Below, one piece after another: positions 1 through 9,247 of a stretch of DNA of 19,726 bases (within the stretch, counting starts at the first letter, position 1; every line of letters begins with the position of its first letter). The position numbers were made by a program, and so were the translations under genes. The DNA comes from Pseudomonadota bacterium (GTDB lineage: Bacteria > Pseudomonadota > Gammaproteobacteria > Burkholderiales > Burkholderiaceae_C), in assembly GCA_021798395.1 (NCBI GenBank), contig JAJZHS010000009.1, positions 1 through 19,726 of the forward strand, given 5' to 3'. The notes below the pieces were generated by a model that was given only the letters and a program-made list of their open reading frames with translations, was not told where the DNA came from and searched no databases.

Positions 1-116
1 TCGAGGAAATCTGGGGCACGTCCGAGCGCCTGAAGATCACGCTGCGCACCGCGGCCTTCGTCGTCGCCTGCGAGCGGGTGCTGCAGGCGCGCGCCGAGCG
101 CGGACTTTATCCGTGA
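1..116 (+). CDS. gdhA: Glutamate dehydrogenase, C-terminal fragment
   Basis: Only the last 37 codons are in the window (frame starting at base 3, TGA at 114-116). The visible peptide contains LRTAAFVVACERVLQARAER and ends in RGLYP. This is the usual closing helix of Glu/Leu/Phe/Val dehydrogenases, which interconvert glutamate with 2-oxoglutarate and ammonia using NAD(P). Coenzyme preference and subfamily cannot be judged from the tail. The gene converges on the SDR gene that ends at 303. I see no strong terminator in the 186-bp gap, only a short GGCGCC dyad (120-125 and 142-147) without a T-run. Confidence 0.8.
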   Translation, partial: EEIWGTSERLKITLRTAAFVVACERVLQARAERGLYP

Positions 117-302
117 GGTGGCGCCGCGGCGAGAATGTCGTGGCGCCTTGGAAATCGTTTTCCTGGCCGCAATCGGTGGTCTGGAAAATGGTAATGCAGC
201 GGTCGTCTGGTTTGAATCAAATGCCGTTCATATAATCGCAGGAGACGTACGGCCGACGACGCTCCTTGCGACCGCTGGCAGGCCGGGGCGGGCGCACGGG
301 GT

Positions 303-1067
303 TCAGCGCGGCGGAAGGCGCAGCGCACCGTCCAGCCGGATGACCTCGCCGTTGAGCGAGGCGTTGCCGACGATGTGCGCGGCCAGTTCGGCGAATTCCG
401 CGGGCTCGCCCAGGCGTTTCGGAAACGGAATCGATGCGCCCAGCGACCTCTGCACCTCCGCGGGCAGCTTGTCGACCAGCGGCGTGCGAAACAGGCCCGG
501 CGCGATGGTGCAGACCCGGATGCCGTGGCTGGCGAGGTCGCGCGCCAGCGGCAGGGTCAGCGACACCAGCCCGCCCTTCGATGCGGCATAGGCTTCCTGG
601 CCGATCTGCCCGTCGAACGCCGCGACCGACGCGGTGCAGACGATGACTCCGCGCGCCCCGTCGTCGTGCGGTGGGAGCGCGGCCATGCGCGCCGCGACCA
701 GGCGGATGACGTTGAAGGTGCCGATCAGATTCACGTCGATGACGCGGCGGAAGTCCTCCAGCGGCATCGGCGTTCCGTCCTTGCCCACCAGGCGCCCGGC
801 ACCGCCGATGCCGGCGACGTTCATCAGGATGCGTGCCGGGCCGATCGCCTCGGCGGCCGCGGCCAGCGCCTGTTCCAGCGCGGCGGTGTCGGTGATGTCG
901 CACGCCTGGCCGAAGCCGCCGATCTCGGCGGCGACCGAGCGCGCCGCCTCGCCGTTCACGTCGAGCACCGCGACCTTCGCGCCGTGCCGCGCCAGCGTGC
1001 GCGCCGTCTCCGCGCCGAGCCCCGAGCCGCCGCCGGTCACGATGGCTGCCTGTCCTGTGATGTTCAT
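303..1067 (-). CDS. SDR-family 3-hydroxyacyl-CoA dehydrogenase (HSD10-like)
   Basis: A 254-residue classical short-chain dehydrogenase. Visible motifs are the cofactor loop TGGGSGLG (11-18), an Asp at 36 after the second beta strand (typical of NAD rather than NADP use), NVAG (83-86), and the catalytic Ser147, Tyr160 and Lys164 (YAASK). Overall sequence and length resemble type II 3-hydroxyacyl-CoA dehydrogenases. In this cluster it would oxidise the 3-hydroxyacyl-CoA made by the crotonase to the 3-ketoacyl-CoA for the thiolase. The start is fixed by a 4-bp ATGA overlap with the stop of the upstream ligase gene (1064-1067), so the two are probably translationally coupled. Family assignment is strong. 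The natural substrate is inferred from context. Confidence 0.9.
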   Translation of the reverse strand: MNITGQAAIVTGGGSGLGAETARTLARHGAKVAVLDVNGEAARSVAAEIGGFGQACDITDTAALEQALAAAAEAIGPARILMNVAGIGGAGRLVGKDGTPMPLEDFRRVIDVNLIGTFNVIRLVAARMAALPPHDDGARGVIVCTASVAAFDGQIGQEAYAASKGGLVSLTLPLARDLASHGIRVCTIAPGLFRTPLVDKLPAEVQRSLGASIPFPKRLGEPAEFAELAAHIVGNASLNGEVIRLDGALRLPPR

Positions 1068-2947
1068 CGCTGGGTTTCCTTGGTCTTGCGTTGCGGGAGG
1101 ATCCGATCGGGAGTCGCGCCGTCTGCGGCGTAGAGCGCCTGCACCAGCGCGGCGCGGTGGGTGAGGACCGCGCGCTGGTTGATCGAGTTCTTGTCGGTGA
1201 CTTCGCCGTTGTCGATCGACGGGGGTTCGGCCAGCAGGTGGACGCGGCCGACACGATTGGCGCTGCCGGTGCCGCCGTCCCACAGCGCATCGGCCAGTTG
1301 CTGGAAGAAGGCGCGGACCGCCGGATGGTGGAGCACCGCGGCGGCGTCGGCAGTGGCCGGCAGCCCGGCGAGTTCGGCGCAGTCGGGAAGGCGCGGGAAG
1401 ATCAGCGCCGCGACCTCGTCGCGGTCGGCCCCGGCGATCACCGCGTCCTGCACGCAGGGATGTCCCAGCGCGACGATCCGCGCGCGCAGCGGACCGACGT
1501 TGACGAACGTTCCGGTGGCCAGCTTGAAGTCCTCGGCCAGGCGGCCGTCGAACTGCAGCCCCAGACGCAGGTCGCCGGGATCGGCGAAGCGGACCGCGTC
1601 GCCGCTGCGGTAATAACCTTCTTCGTCGAACGCGGCGGCGGTCAGCGCCGGCTCGCGCCAGTAGCCCGGCATCACGTTCGGGCCGCGGAAGCGGATCTCG
1701 GTCTTGTCGCCGACCGGGACCAGCTTCACCTCGACGCCGGGGCAGGGCAGCCCGACCAGTCCCGAACGGGCGTGCGTGCCGACGATGAAGGTGCACGTCG
1801 GCGCCGTTTCGGTCATGCCCAGGCCGGAGAGGATCCGTACCCGCCGGCCGGTTGCCGCAACGGCGTGCGCATCGAGCTTGTCCCATACCGCCTGCGAGAG
1901 CCCGGCGGCGGCGAACATGAGTGCGTGCAGGCGCCGGAACAGCGCGTCGCGCAGCGCGGCGTCGCGGTCCATGGCGTGGGCCAGTTCCTCCAGGCCCTTG
2001 GGGACGTTGAAGTAGATGGTCGGCGAGATCTCGCGCAGGTTGCGGATGGTCTCGGCGATTCCCTGCGGCGTCGGCTTGCCGTCGTCCAGGTAGAAGGTGC
2101 CGCCGTTGTAGAGCGCGATTCCGACGTCGTGGTTGCCGCCGAAGGTGTGGTTCCACGGCAGCCAGTCGACCAGCACAGGCGGCTCGTCGGCCAGGAACGC
2201 CATGCACTGCCGCAGCATCTGCTGGTTGGCGCACAGCATGCGGTTGGTGGTGACCACTCCCTTGGGCATGTTGGTCGAGCCCGAGGTGAACAGGAACTTG
2301 ACGATGGTGTCGGGCCCGGTGGCGGCGTGCGCCGCCTCGATCTCGGGCCCCGGCTCGGTGCGCAGCAGAGCGTCGAAGGGCAGCACGGCGCGATCGTCCA
2401 GTTGCCCTTCGGTCAGCACGACCGGGGTGTCGGTGGCGACGGTGGCGGAGATGGCGCGGCCGAAGGACGCGTCGGCGGCGAACACCATGCCGGGCGTGAC
2501 TCGCGCCAGGATGTGCCGCAGCTTGCCGTAGTCGGTCGACAGCAGCGCGTACGCCGGCGAAATCGAGACGTACGGGACGCCCGCCCAGGTCGCCCCCATC
2601 ATCAGGGTGAGGTGCTCGAGGTCGTTGCCCGACAGAATGGCCAGCGGGCGCTCGGCGTCCAGTCCCGCCGCGACCAGTGCCTGGCCGACGCGGCGGGCGC
2701 GGTCGAGCATCTCGGCGTAGCGGATTCGGTGCCACTGTCCGTCGTGCGGTCCGCCGCGGATGCGGCGCGCGGCGAAGGTCCGCTCGGGCGCCGATTCGGC
2801 CCATCGGGCCAGGCAGTCGCTCAGCCGGTCCGGGTACCCGCGCAGTTCCTCCGTCGCGCGCAGCCGCGTGGTGCCGTCGGGCCGGGTCTGCGCGGTCGCG
2901 TCCAGGCAGCCGCCGACGTGCGCGTCCCGGTAAGGCGCTTGGTTCAT
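1064..2947 (-). CDS. fcs: Feruloyl-CoA synthase-like AMP-forming acyl-CoA ligase
   Basis: A 627-residue ANL-superfamily ligase that activates a carboxylate through an acyl-adenylate and transfers it to CoA. Visible motifs are the phosphate loop LFTSGSTNMPKG (219-230), LPWNHTFGGNHD (263-274), GLGMTET (375-381), YYRSGD (445-450), the hinge region FDGRLAEDF (466-474) and a C-terminal Lys586 in EVTDKNSINQ, the likely adenylation lysine. The LPWNHTFGGNHD stretch and the TDKNSINQ ending are features I associate with feruloyl-CoA synthases rather than fatty-acyl ligases. The gene lies between a crotonase and an SDR in a divergent cluster with a CoA-transferase, thiolase and MarR regulator, which suits hydroxycinnamate activation. 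Another aryl or acyl acid remains possible. A strong Shine-Dalgarno at 2955-2963 supports the start. Confidence 0.87.
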   Translation of the reverse strand: MNQAPYRDAHVGGCLDATAQTRPDGTTRLRATEELRGYPDRLSDCLARWAESAPERTFAARRIRGGPHDGQWHRIRYAEMLDRARRVGQALVAAGLDAERPLAILSGNDLEHLTLMMGATWAGVPYVSISPAYALLSTDYGKLRHILARVTPGMVFAADASFGRAISATVATDTPVVLTEGQLDDRAVLPFDALLRTEPGPEIEAAHAATGPDTIVKFLFTSGSTNMPKGVVTTNRMLCANQQMLRQCMAFLADEPPVLVDWLPWNHTFGGNHDVGIALYNGGTFYLDDGKPTPQGIAETIRNLREISPTIYFNVPKGLEELAHAMDRDAALRDALFRRLHALMFAAAGLSQAVWDKLDAHAVAATGRRVRILSGLGMTETAPTCTFIVGTHARSGLVGLPCPGVEVKLVPVGDKTEIRFRGPNVMPGYWREPALTAAAFDEEGYYRSGDAVRFADPGDLRLGLQFDGRLAEDFKLATGTFVNVGPLRARIVALGHPCVQDAVIAGADRDEVAALIFPRLPDCAELAGLPATADAAAVLHHPAVRAFFQQLADALWDGGTGSANRVGRVHLLAEPPSIDNGEVTDKNSINQRAVLTHRAALVQALYAADGATPDRILPQRKTKETQR

Positions 2948-2954
2948 GTCTGGT

Positions 2955-2963
2955 CTCCTCCTT
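2955..2963 (-). promoter_or_regulatory. Strong Shine-Dalgarno of the ligase gene
   Basis: On the minus strand this reads AAGGAGGAG, seven bases before the ATG at 2947-2945. It is close to ideal and fixes the ligase start. The upstream crotonase stop lies only 27 bp away, so the ligase has its own efficient initiation site inside the transcript. Confidence 0.75.
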
Positions 2964-2974
2964 GCCGGATGCGT

Positions 2975-3790
2975 TCAGCTCCTGGCGACCTTTCCGGCGC
3001 GCTTTTCCAGGAACGCGCGCATGCGGTTCTTGGCGTCGTCGGTGGACTCGGCCACCGCGGCCATCAGCGATTCGGTCAGCAGCCCGTCGGCCTGCGACTG
3101 GTCGGCGATGCGCGGCAGCGCGTGCATCACGGCGTAGTTCGACAGCGGCGCGTTGCCGGCGATGCGCTGGGCAAGCTCCATGGCGCGGCCCAACGCTTCG
3201 CCGTCGTCGACGAGGTACTGGCTCAGCCCGGCGGCCTGCCCCTCCTCGGCGTCGTAGACGCGGCCCGTCAGCATCATGTCGGTCATGCGCGCGACTCCGA
3301 TCAGGCGGGGAATCCGGACCGAGCCGCCGCCGCCGACGAACAGCCCGCGCTGGCCTTCGGGCAGGCCGTAGTAAGTGGACCTGGCGGCGACGCGGACGTG
3401 GCAGGCCGAGGCGAGTTCGAGCCCGCCGCCCACCACCGCGCCGTGCAGCGCTGCGACCACCGGCACGGTGCCGAACTGGATCTGGTCGAACGCCGCATGC
3501 CACATCCGCGAGTGCAGCAGGCCGTCGCCGGCGTCGCGCTCGGCGAGTTCGGACAAGTCGAGTCCGGCGCAGAAGTGCTCGCCCTCGCCGCTGATCACCG
3601 CGGCGCGCGTGCCCGCGGGCAGGTTGACGAAGGCCGTGTGGATCTGCCGGATGAGGGGGTCGGAAATGGCATTGCGCTTCTCGGGGCGCATCAACCGCAG
3701 ATGCACCACCGGTCCGGAGATGCTGATCCGCAGCAGGTCGAGGCCGGCGAGCGGGCCGCTTGCAAGGGGCGCGAAGGGGGCTTGGGTCAT
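2975..3790 (-). CDS. Crotonase-family enoyl-CoA hydratase
   Basis: A 271-residue crotonase fold protein. The oxyanion-hole segments are EHFCAGLDLSEL (71-82) and HGAVVGGGLELA (116-127). Both glutamates used by classical hydratases appear present: Glu125 in GGGLE and Glu145 in GLPEGQ. That points to water addition to an enoyl-CoA rather than to a hydrolase or isomerase that has lost one acid. The frame stays open to an ATG at 3862 and on to 3901, but the extra N-terminus is basic and unlike the family. The ATG at 3790 gives the usual length, though its Shine-Dalgarno is poor, so the start is uncertain. It is the first gene of the minus arm and is followed by the ligase after 27 bp. A retro-aldol vanillin-forming activity (Ech/HCHL type) cannot be excluded from sequence alone. 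Confidence 0.87.
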   Translation of the reverse strand: MTQAPFAPLASGPLAGLDLLRISISGPVVHLRLMRPEKRNAISDPLIRQIHTAFVNLPAGTRAAVISGEGEHFCAGLDLSELAERDAGDGLLHSRMWHAAFDQIQFGTVPVVAALHGAVVGGGLELASACHVRVAARSTYYGLPEGQRGLFVGGGGSVRIPRLIGVARMTDMMLTGRVYDAEEGQAAGLSQYLVDDGEALGRAMELAQRIAGNAPLSNYAVMHALPRIADQSQADGLLTESLMAAVAESTDDAKNRMRAFLEKRAGKVARS

Positions 3791-3910
3791 GGCGGCAAAA
3801 AGTTCAAACAGGAATGAAATGGTTCGGCGGCGAAGCCTTTTTGCAGAGCGTAGTTCGTTCATAACACGCCTAACGATAGGGAAAACACCTACATATCGCA
3901 TTAGCTGTTA

Positions 3911-3924
3911 GTTCAATAATGAAC
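3911..3924. promoter_or_regulatory. Candidate MarR-type operator in the divergent intergenic region
   Basis: The sequence GTTCAATAATGAAC is an inverted repeat with perfect 5-bp arms (GTTCA/TGAAC) around four AT bases. It lies in the 214-bp region between the divergent crotonase and CoA-transferase genes. A second TAGTTC half-site is at 3851-3856, matching the TAGTTC at 3909-3914. On the minus strand the right arm contains TTGAAC, a passable -35 element. Size, symmetry and place suit the MarR regulator encoded at 6931. Binding is inferred. Confidence 0.5.
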
Positions 3925-4004
3925 CATCTACGCGGACTGGACTCGCGCGTCGGCCGCGGTGCGGCAAGGCGGCGGGCCGGCGCGGCTTTGAACGGGCAGG
4001 AACC

Positions 4005-5582
4005 ATGCACATCATCGGCGCCGACGAGGTCGGCAGGCACATCCCGGACGACGCGACCATCTTTCTCGGCGGCCTGGCCATGACCGGGCTTCCCGAGGAG
4101 TTGCTCATCGCCATCGAGCGCAGCTTCCTTGCCACGGGCCATCCGGCCGGCCTCAGCACCTGGGCCTGCGGCGCCATCGGCAATTCGGGCGGCGGCGGCA
4201 TGGTCCACTTCGCGCATCCGGGAATGATCCGGCGCGTCGTCGCCGGCCATTTCGGCCAGACCGGAAAGGAGATGATGCGCATGATCATGGACGGCGATGT
4301 CGAGGCGTACAACTTCCCGCAGGGGTCGCTGTCGCAGCTGACGCGGCAGATCGCCAACCGCTCCCCCGGCCTGCTGACCAAGGTCGGGCTGGGCACGTTC
4401 GTCGATCCGCGCCAGGAGGGCGGCAAGATGAACCCCCGGACCACCGAGGACCTGGTGAAGCTGGTGGAGTTCGGCGGCGAGGAGTGGCTGCACTACGCGC
4501 CGCCGAAAATCGACGTTGCGCTGATCCGCGGCACGCTGGCCGACGAGAAGGGCAACCTCACCCTCGACAAGGAGGGCATGCTGCTCGAACAGCTCGCCAT
4601 CGCGCAGGCGGCAAAGCGATGGGGCGGCGTGGTGATCGCCCAGGTCGAGCGGGTCGTCGCGGCGGGCTCGCTGCATCCCAAGGCGGTCAAGGTTCCGGGC
4701 ATGCTGGTGGACTACGTGGTCGTCGGCAAGCCCGAGCACCACATGCAGTCGATCAGCACCGCGTTCGATCCGGTGTTCGCGGGCGATGTCCGCGTCCCGC
4801 TGGGGGCGCTGGAACCGATGCCCCTGGACGAGCGCAAGGTGATCGCGCGCCGCGCCGCGCTGGAACTTCGCCCCGGCGCGCTGACGAACCTGGGCATCGG
4901 GATCCCGGCGGGCATTCCGTCGGTGGCGGCCGAGGAGGGGGTGGCCGACCTGCTGTCGTTGACGATCGAGAGCGGGGTGAACGGCGGCGTTCCGGCGCAG
5001 CTCGGGGATTTCGGGCTGGCGTACAACGCGGAGTCGATCATCGAGCAGAGCGCTCAGTTCGACTTCTACGACGGCGGCGGACTCGACGCGAGCTTCCTCG
5101 GCCTGGCGCAGACCGATGTCCACGGCAACGTCAACGTCAGCAAGTTCAACGGCCGCCCGGTCGGATGCGGCGGGTTCCTCAACATCACCCGCTCGGCGCG
5201 CAAGCTGGTGTTCTGCGGCACCTTCACCGCGGGCGGGCTCGAGGTGGAGGTGGGGGGCGGCCGGCTGGCGATCCGCAAGGAAGGGCGCTCGCGCAAGTTC
5301 GTCGAGCGGGTCGAGCAGATCACCTTCAACGGCCGCGACGCCGCCTTGCGGCGGCAGGAGGTGGTGTTCGTCACCGAACGTGCCGTGTTCCGCCTGCGCG
5401 AAGACGGCCTGGAACTGGTCGAGATCGCTCCGGGCATCGACCTGCACGCCGATGTGCTGGCGCACATGGACGTCGCCCCCATCGTGCGCGACGTGCGGAC
5501 GATGGACCCGGGGTTGTTCCGGCCGCATTGGGGCGGTCTGGCGCAGGCCCATCGCGCCGCGGCCGCCGCCGCCGCGGCATGA
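4005..5582 (+). CDS. Fused acetate/3-ketoacid-type CoA-transferase (YdiF/Pct-like)
   Basis: A 525-residue family I CoA-transferase with the two half-domains fused in one chain, the size of YdiF or propionate CoA-transferase. The N-terminal half has GGLAMTGLPEELL (about 22-34). The C-terminal half has GIGIPAGIPSVAAEEG and then IESGVNGG, where Glu322 is the expected catalytic glutamate that carries the CoA thioester. The enzyme moves CoA from one acyl-CoA to another carboxylate, so it could release an aryl acid at the end of the pathway while saving the CoA bond. It is the first gene of the plus arm. AGGA at 3998-4001 precedes the ATG closely. The C-terminus ends in an alanine run encoded by GCC/GCG repeats and is probably unstructured. 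Donor and acceptor are not readable from the sequence. Confidence 0.88.
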   Translation: MHIIGADEVGRHIPDDATIFLGGLAMTGLPEELLIAIERSFLATGHPAGLSTWACGAIGNSGGGGMVHFAHPGMIRRVVAGHFGQTGKEMMRMIMDGDVEAYNFPQGSLSQLTRQIANRSPGLLTKVGLGTFVDPRQEGGKMNPRTTEDLVKLVEFGGEEWLHYAPPKIDVALIRGTLADEKGNLTLDKEGMLLEQLAIAQAAKRWGGVVIAQVERVVAAGSLHPKAVKVPGMLVDYVVVGKPEHHMQSISTAFDPVFAGDVRVPLGALEPMPLDERKVIARRAALELRPGALTNLGIGIPAGIPSVAAEEGVADLLSLTIESGVNGGVPAQLGDFGLAYNAESIIEQSAQFDFYDGGGLDASFLGLAQTDVHGNVNVSKFNGRPVGCGGFLNITRSARKLVFCGTFTAGGLEVEVGGGRLAIRKEGRSRKFVERVEQITFNGRDAALRRQEVVFVTERAVFRLREDGLELVEIAPGIDLHADVLAHMDVAPIVRDVRTMDPGLFRPHWGGLAQAHRAAAAAAAA

Positions 5583-5628
5583 TCCCTTTCGAGGCCGCGC
5601 TGCGCGCCCATTCCTGACGAGGACGACG

Positions 5629-6873
<1,245 letters not shown>

Positions 6874-6930
6874 ACGGCGCGCCGCACGGGGGCGCTGGAT
6901 CCATGACGCTGTGGACTAGACTGCTGCCCG

Positions 6931-7419
6931 ATGCCGAATCAGCCGACCGACCCCACGCCGTTGACCCATCGACCGCGCGGCGATTGGCGCGAAGGCGTGC
7001 TGGCCGGCAACATCGGCTATCTCATCGCCCAGGCGAACGTCGCTTCGACGCGGCAGTTCAACGCCCACATCGGCGAGCCGCTCGCGCTGCGTCCGGTCGA
7101 GTACTCGCTGCTGATGCTGCTGCGGGCGAACGCCTCGCTGACCCCGGGCCAGCTGGCCCGCGCCCTGGTGCTGCCGGCGCCCAGCCTGACCATGGTGATC
7201 GACCGGCTGCAGCAGCGCGGGCTGGTCGAACGCGTGCGCAGCGAAACCGATCGCCGCTCGCAGCGGGTGCTGCTGACCGCCGACGGCGCGACGCTGGCGC
7301 GCGACGCCGAGCAGCGCAGCCCGGCCATGCACGCCGAGATGGATGCCGCGCTGACCCCCGGCGAACGGTTGCTGTTCACCGAGCTGCTGCGCAAGGTGGT
7401 CGAACACGGCCGCCGCTGA
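6931..7419 (+). CDS. MarR-family transcriptional regulator
   Basis: A 162-residue MarR-type winged-helix protein. The dimerisation helices flank a DNA-binding core at about 55-116: LTPGQLARALVLPAPSLTMV with the recognition helix, then RLQQRGLVER and the wing with the usual Asp-Arg-Arg (107-109, in SETDRRSQR). MarR proteins next to hydroxycinnamate CoA genes are commonly repressors released by the aryl-CoA thioester. Here it sits 57 bp after the thiolase and is the likely regulator of both arms through the inverted repeat at 3911-3924. The ligand is inferred from context only. No clear Shine-Dalgarno is seen, and the upstream sequence TAGACT is at best a weak -10 element. Confidence 0.9.
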   Translation: MPNQPTDPTPLTHRPRGDWREGVLAGNIGYLIAQANVASTRQFNAHIGEPLALRPVEYSLLMLLRANASLTPGQLARALVLPAPSLTMVIDRLQQRGLVERVRSETDRRSQRVLLTADGATLARDAEQRSPAMHAEMDAALTPGERLLFTELLRKVVEHGRR

Positions 7420-7451
7420 TCGCTGCCGCTGACGCGGTCGACCCGGGTGCA

Positions 7452-7540
7452 GGGGCTGGCCCCGATTGTGTTCGATGTCGAATGCAGGCAGACTTTCCCC
7501 GCTTCCTGGATTCCGCCATTCGATGCCGCCGCAAGGCGGC
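7452..7540 (+). other. Two short GC hairpins between the MarR and LuxR genes
   Basis: GGGG-CTGG-CCCC lies at 7452-7463 and is followed by a moderately T-rich stretch. GCCGCC-GCAA-GGCGGC, with a GNRA-type tetraloop, lies at 7525-7540, about 15 bases before the preferred LuxR start. The first may be a weak terminator for the plus arm. The second could affect LuxR initiation, or it may lie inside the coding region if an upstream start is used. Neither has a proper T-run. Confidence 0.3.
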
Positions 7541-7555
7541 GCGATTCCGTTGACG

Positions 7556-8383
7556 ATGTTGCCGCCCATGCCCACGTGCCCGAATCCGGTCATCGAACTC
7601 CGGCCGGAGCAACTCGGCAGAGCGATCGCGGCGACGGGTACGCACGACTTCATCAGGCGCTTGAGCGAGTTCCTGATCGAACTCGTTCCGATCGACGCCG
7701 TCACGGTCGACGTCCTGCGGACACCGGCCGGCGAAGCGGCGGCCGACGCCTTGCCGGTGTGGCTCGGCAGCGCAGGCAATGCGCCGCAGGACCACCTCGA
7801 CGCGGTGATCGCCAAATACTATTCGGTGTACTACCGGCGCGACCCGATCAACGACGCGGCGCCGTGCGGAGCGGGCATCCACGTCGTGCAGCGCAGCGCC
7901 GGATCGATCCGCGACGAAGAGTTCCGGCGCAACGTGTTCGACGTCGCCGACATCCACGACGAATCGGTCCTGTCGCGGCAGCACAACGGCGTGCGCTTCT
8001 CGGTGTCGCTGACGCGCTCGCGCAGGCTGCCGCCGTTTTCCATCGCCGAGCTGGCGCGCGTGCGGCGCATCGGCGAGCTGATCTTCCCGCTGCTCGACAT
8101 GCACCTGCGCACCGCGCCGACCGCCCTGGCGGCCGCTTCCGCGCCGTGCGCGTCGCTGGTCATGACGCTGGGGCTGCGGCTGGCGCGCGAACACGTGCGG
8201 CTGTCGCGGCGCGAGCTGGAGACCTGCCAGATGCTGATTTCGGGGCGGACCATCGTCGACGTCGCGCAGGCGTTCGAGCTCAGTCCGACGACGGTCAAGT
8301 GCTACCTCGAACGCGTCTACGCCAAGCTCGGCATCCGCTCGGTGCGCGAACTGCGGGCCTGGGCGTGCAAGGATGCCGGCTGA
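7556..8383 (+). CDS. LuxR-type (GerE helix-turn-helix) transcriptional regulator
   Basis: The C-terminus (about 216-272 of 275 residues) is a clear LuxR/GerE domain: LSRRELETCQMLISG, then VDVAQAFELSPTTVKCYLERV and YAKLGIRSVREL. The N-terminal 180 residues look like a single sensory domain with a YYSVYYRRDPI segment (89-98). There is no response-regulator receiver and no convincing acyl-homoserine-lactone domain. The start is uncertain: in-frame ATGs exist at 7466, 7475, 7523, 7556 and 7568, and none has a strong Shine-Dalgarno. I chose 7556 because it keeps the conserved-looking part and the usual length. The gene converges on the ABC operon with only 24 bp between stops. Its target and signal are unknown. 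Confidence 0.85.
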   Translation: MLPPMPTCPNPVIELRPEQLGRAIAATGTHDFIRRLSEFLIELVPIDAVTVDVLRTPAGEAAADALPVWLGSAGNAPQDHLDAVIAKYYSVYYRRDPINDAAPCGAGIHVVQRSAGSIRDEEFRRNVFDVADIHDESVLSRQHNGVRFSVSLTRSRRLPPFSIAELARVRRIGELIFPLLDMHLRTAPTALAAASAPCASLVMTLGLRLAREHVRLSRRELETCQMLISGRTIVDVAQAFELSPTTVKCYLERVYAKLGIRSVRELRAWACKDAG

Positions 8384-8384
8384 G

Positions 8385-8414
8385 CCGACCCGCTACGCAC
8401 CGACCCGCTACGCA
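8385..8414. repeat. Tandem 15-bp duplication at the convergent gene junction
   Basis: CCGACCCGCTACGCA occurs twice in direct succession (8385-8399, 8400-8414). The second copy contains the stop codon of the PotC-like gene and the first carries a second in-frame TAG, since 15 bp keeps the frame. It looks like a small local duplication. Confidence 0.7.
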
Positions 8415-9247
8415 CCGGCCTGCGCCAGGCTGCGATCGCGGGCCCGCTTGCGCGCGCGCGCGGAGGCGAACACGTTGAAGCCGACGACTCCGGTCGTCGC
8501 CAGCGTGATCAGCACCGTGGCGAGCGCATTCATCTCGGGGTTCAGGCCGCCGCGCACGCGCGCGAACACCACCAGCGGCAGGGTCGAACTGCCCGGGCCG
8601 GACAGGAACGCCGAGGCGATGAAGTCGTCGAACGACAGGGTGAAGGTCAGCAGCCAGCCGGACAGCAGGGCCTGCGCGAGCAGTGGCAGGGTGATGACGA
8701 AAAAGACCTTCAACGGCTTCGCGCCCAGATCCATGGCGGCTTCTTCGAGCGAGCGGTCGAGCTCGTTGACGCGCGACCTGACGACGATGGCGACGTAGGA
8801 CAGCGACAGCATCACGTGGCCGATCCAGATCGTCACCGGGCCGCGTCCGCGCGGCCAGCCGATCAGATGCTGCAGCGCGATGAACAGCAGCAGCAGCGCG
8901 ATGCCCTGGATGACCTCGGGGATCACCAACGGGGCGATCGCCATGCCGGCGAAGACGGCGAATCCGCGGAAGCGCCCGAACCGCGCCAGCACGAAGCCGA
9001 CCCAGGTTCCGACCACGACCGCCGCGCACGCGGTGTAGAACGCGATGCGCAGCGAGAGCCAGGCGGCGGCGATGAGCACCTGGTCGTGCAGCAGCGCTCC
9101 GTACCAGCGGACCGAGAACCCCGTCCAGACGGTCGAGAATTTCGACGCGTTGAACGAGTACGCCACGAGCACGACGATCGGCGCGTAGAGGAAGAAATAG
9201 CCGAGCGCGAGCACCAGCGCGCGGGTGGAACTGAAGCCCTGTTTCAT
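8408..9247 (-). CDS. potC: PotC-like ABC transporter permease
   Basis: A 279-residue inner-membrane permease with about six hydrophobic segments. The first is LVLALGYFFLYAPIVVLVAY (about 11-30). The cytoplasmic EAA loop reads EEAAMDLGAKPLKVFFVITLP, which contacts the ATPase. The order and sequence match the second permease of spermidine/putrescine importers (PotC/PotI). It is the last gene of the operon. Its ATG overlaps the stop of the PotB-like gene by four bases (9244-9247), so the two permeases are probably made in a fixed ratio. The substrate is set by the binding protein and may differ from a simple polyamine. Confidence 0.9.
   Translation of the reverse strand: MKQGFSSTRALVLALGYFFLYAPIVVLVAYSFNASKFSTVWTGFSVRWYGALLHDQVLIAAAWLSLRIAFYTACAAVVVGTWVGFVLARFGRFRGFAVFAGMAIAPLVIPEVIQGIALLLLFIALQHLIGWPRGRGPVTIWIGHVMLSLSYVAIVVRSRVNELDRSLEEAAMDLGAKPLKVFFVITLPLLAQALLSGWLLTFTLSFDDFIASAFLSGPGSSTLPLVVFARVRGGLNPEMNALATVLITLATTGVVGFNVFASARARKRARDRSLAQAGA

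Noticed and set aside
120..147. GGCGCC dyad after the glutamate dehydrogenase stop as a terminator
   Set aside because: GGCGCC is itself a palindrome, the loop is 16 bases and no T-run follows directly, so a terminator call is not supported.
1068..3503. Upstream continuation of the SDR frame on the minus strand into a 1066-codon frame
   Set aside because: The upstream part overlaps the ligase and crotonase genes in another frame and is arginine-rich shadow sequence. The SDR starts at 1067 with a normal N-terminus.
1091..3817. A 908-codon open frame on the plus strand opposite the ligase and crotonase genes
   Set aside because: It is antisense to three well-supported genes, has a low-complexity Gly/Arg/Val/Asp-rich composition and shows no domain. 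Long antisense frames are expected in DNA this GC-rich.
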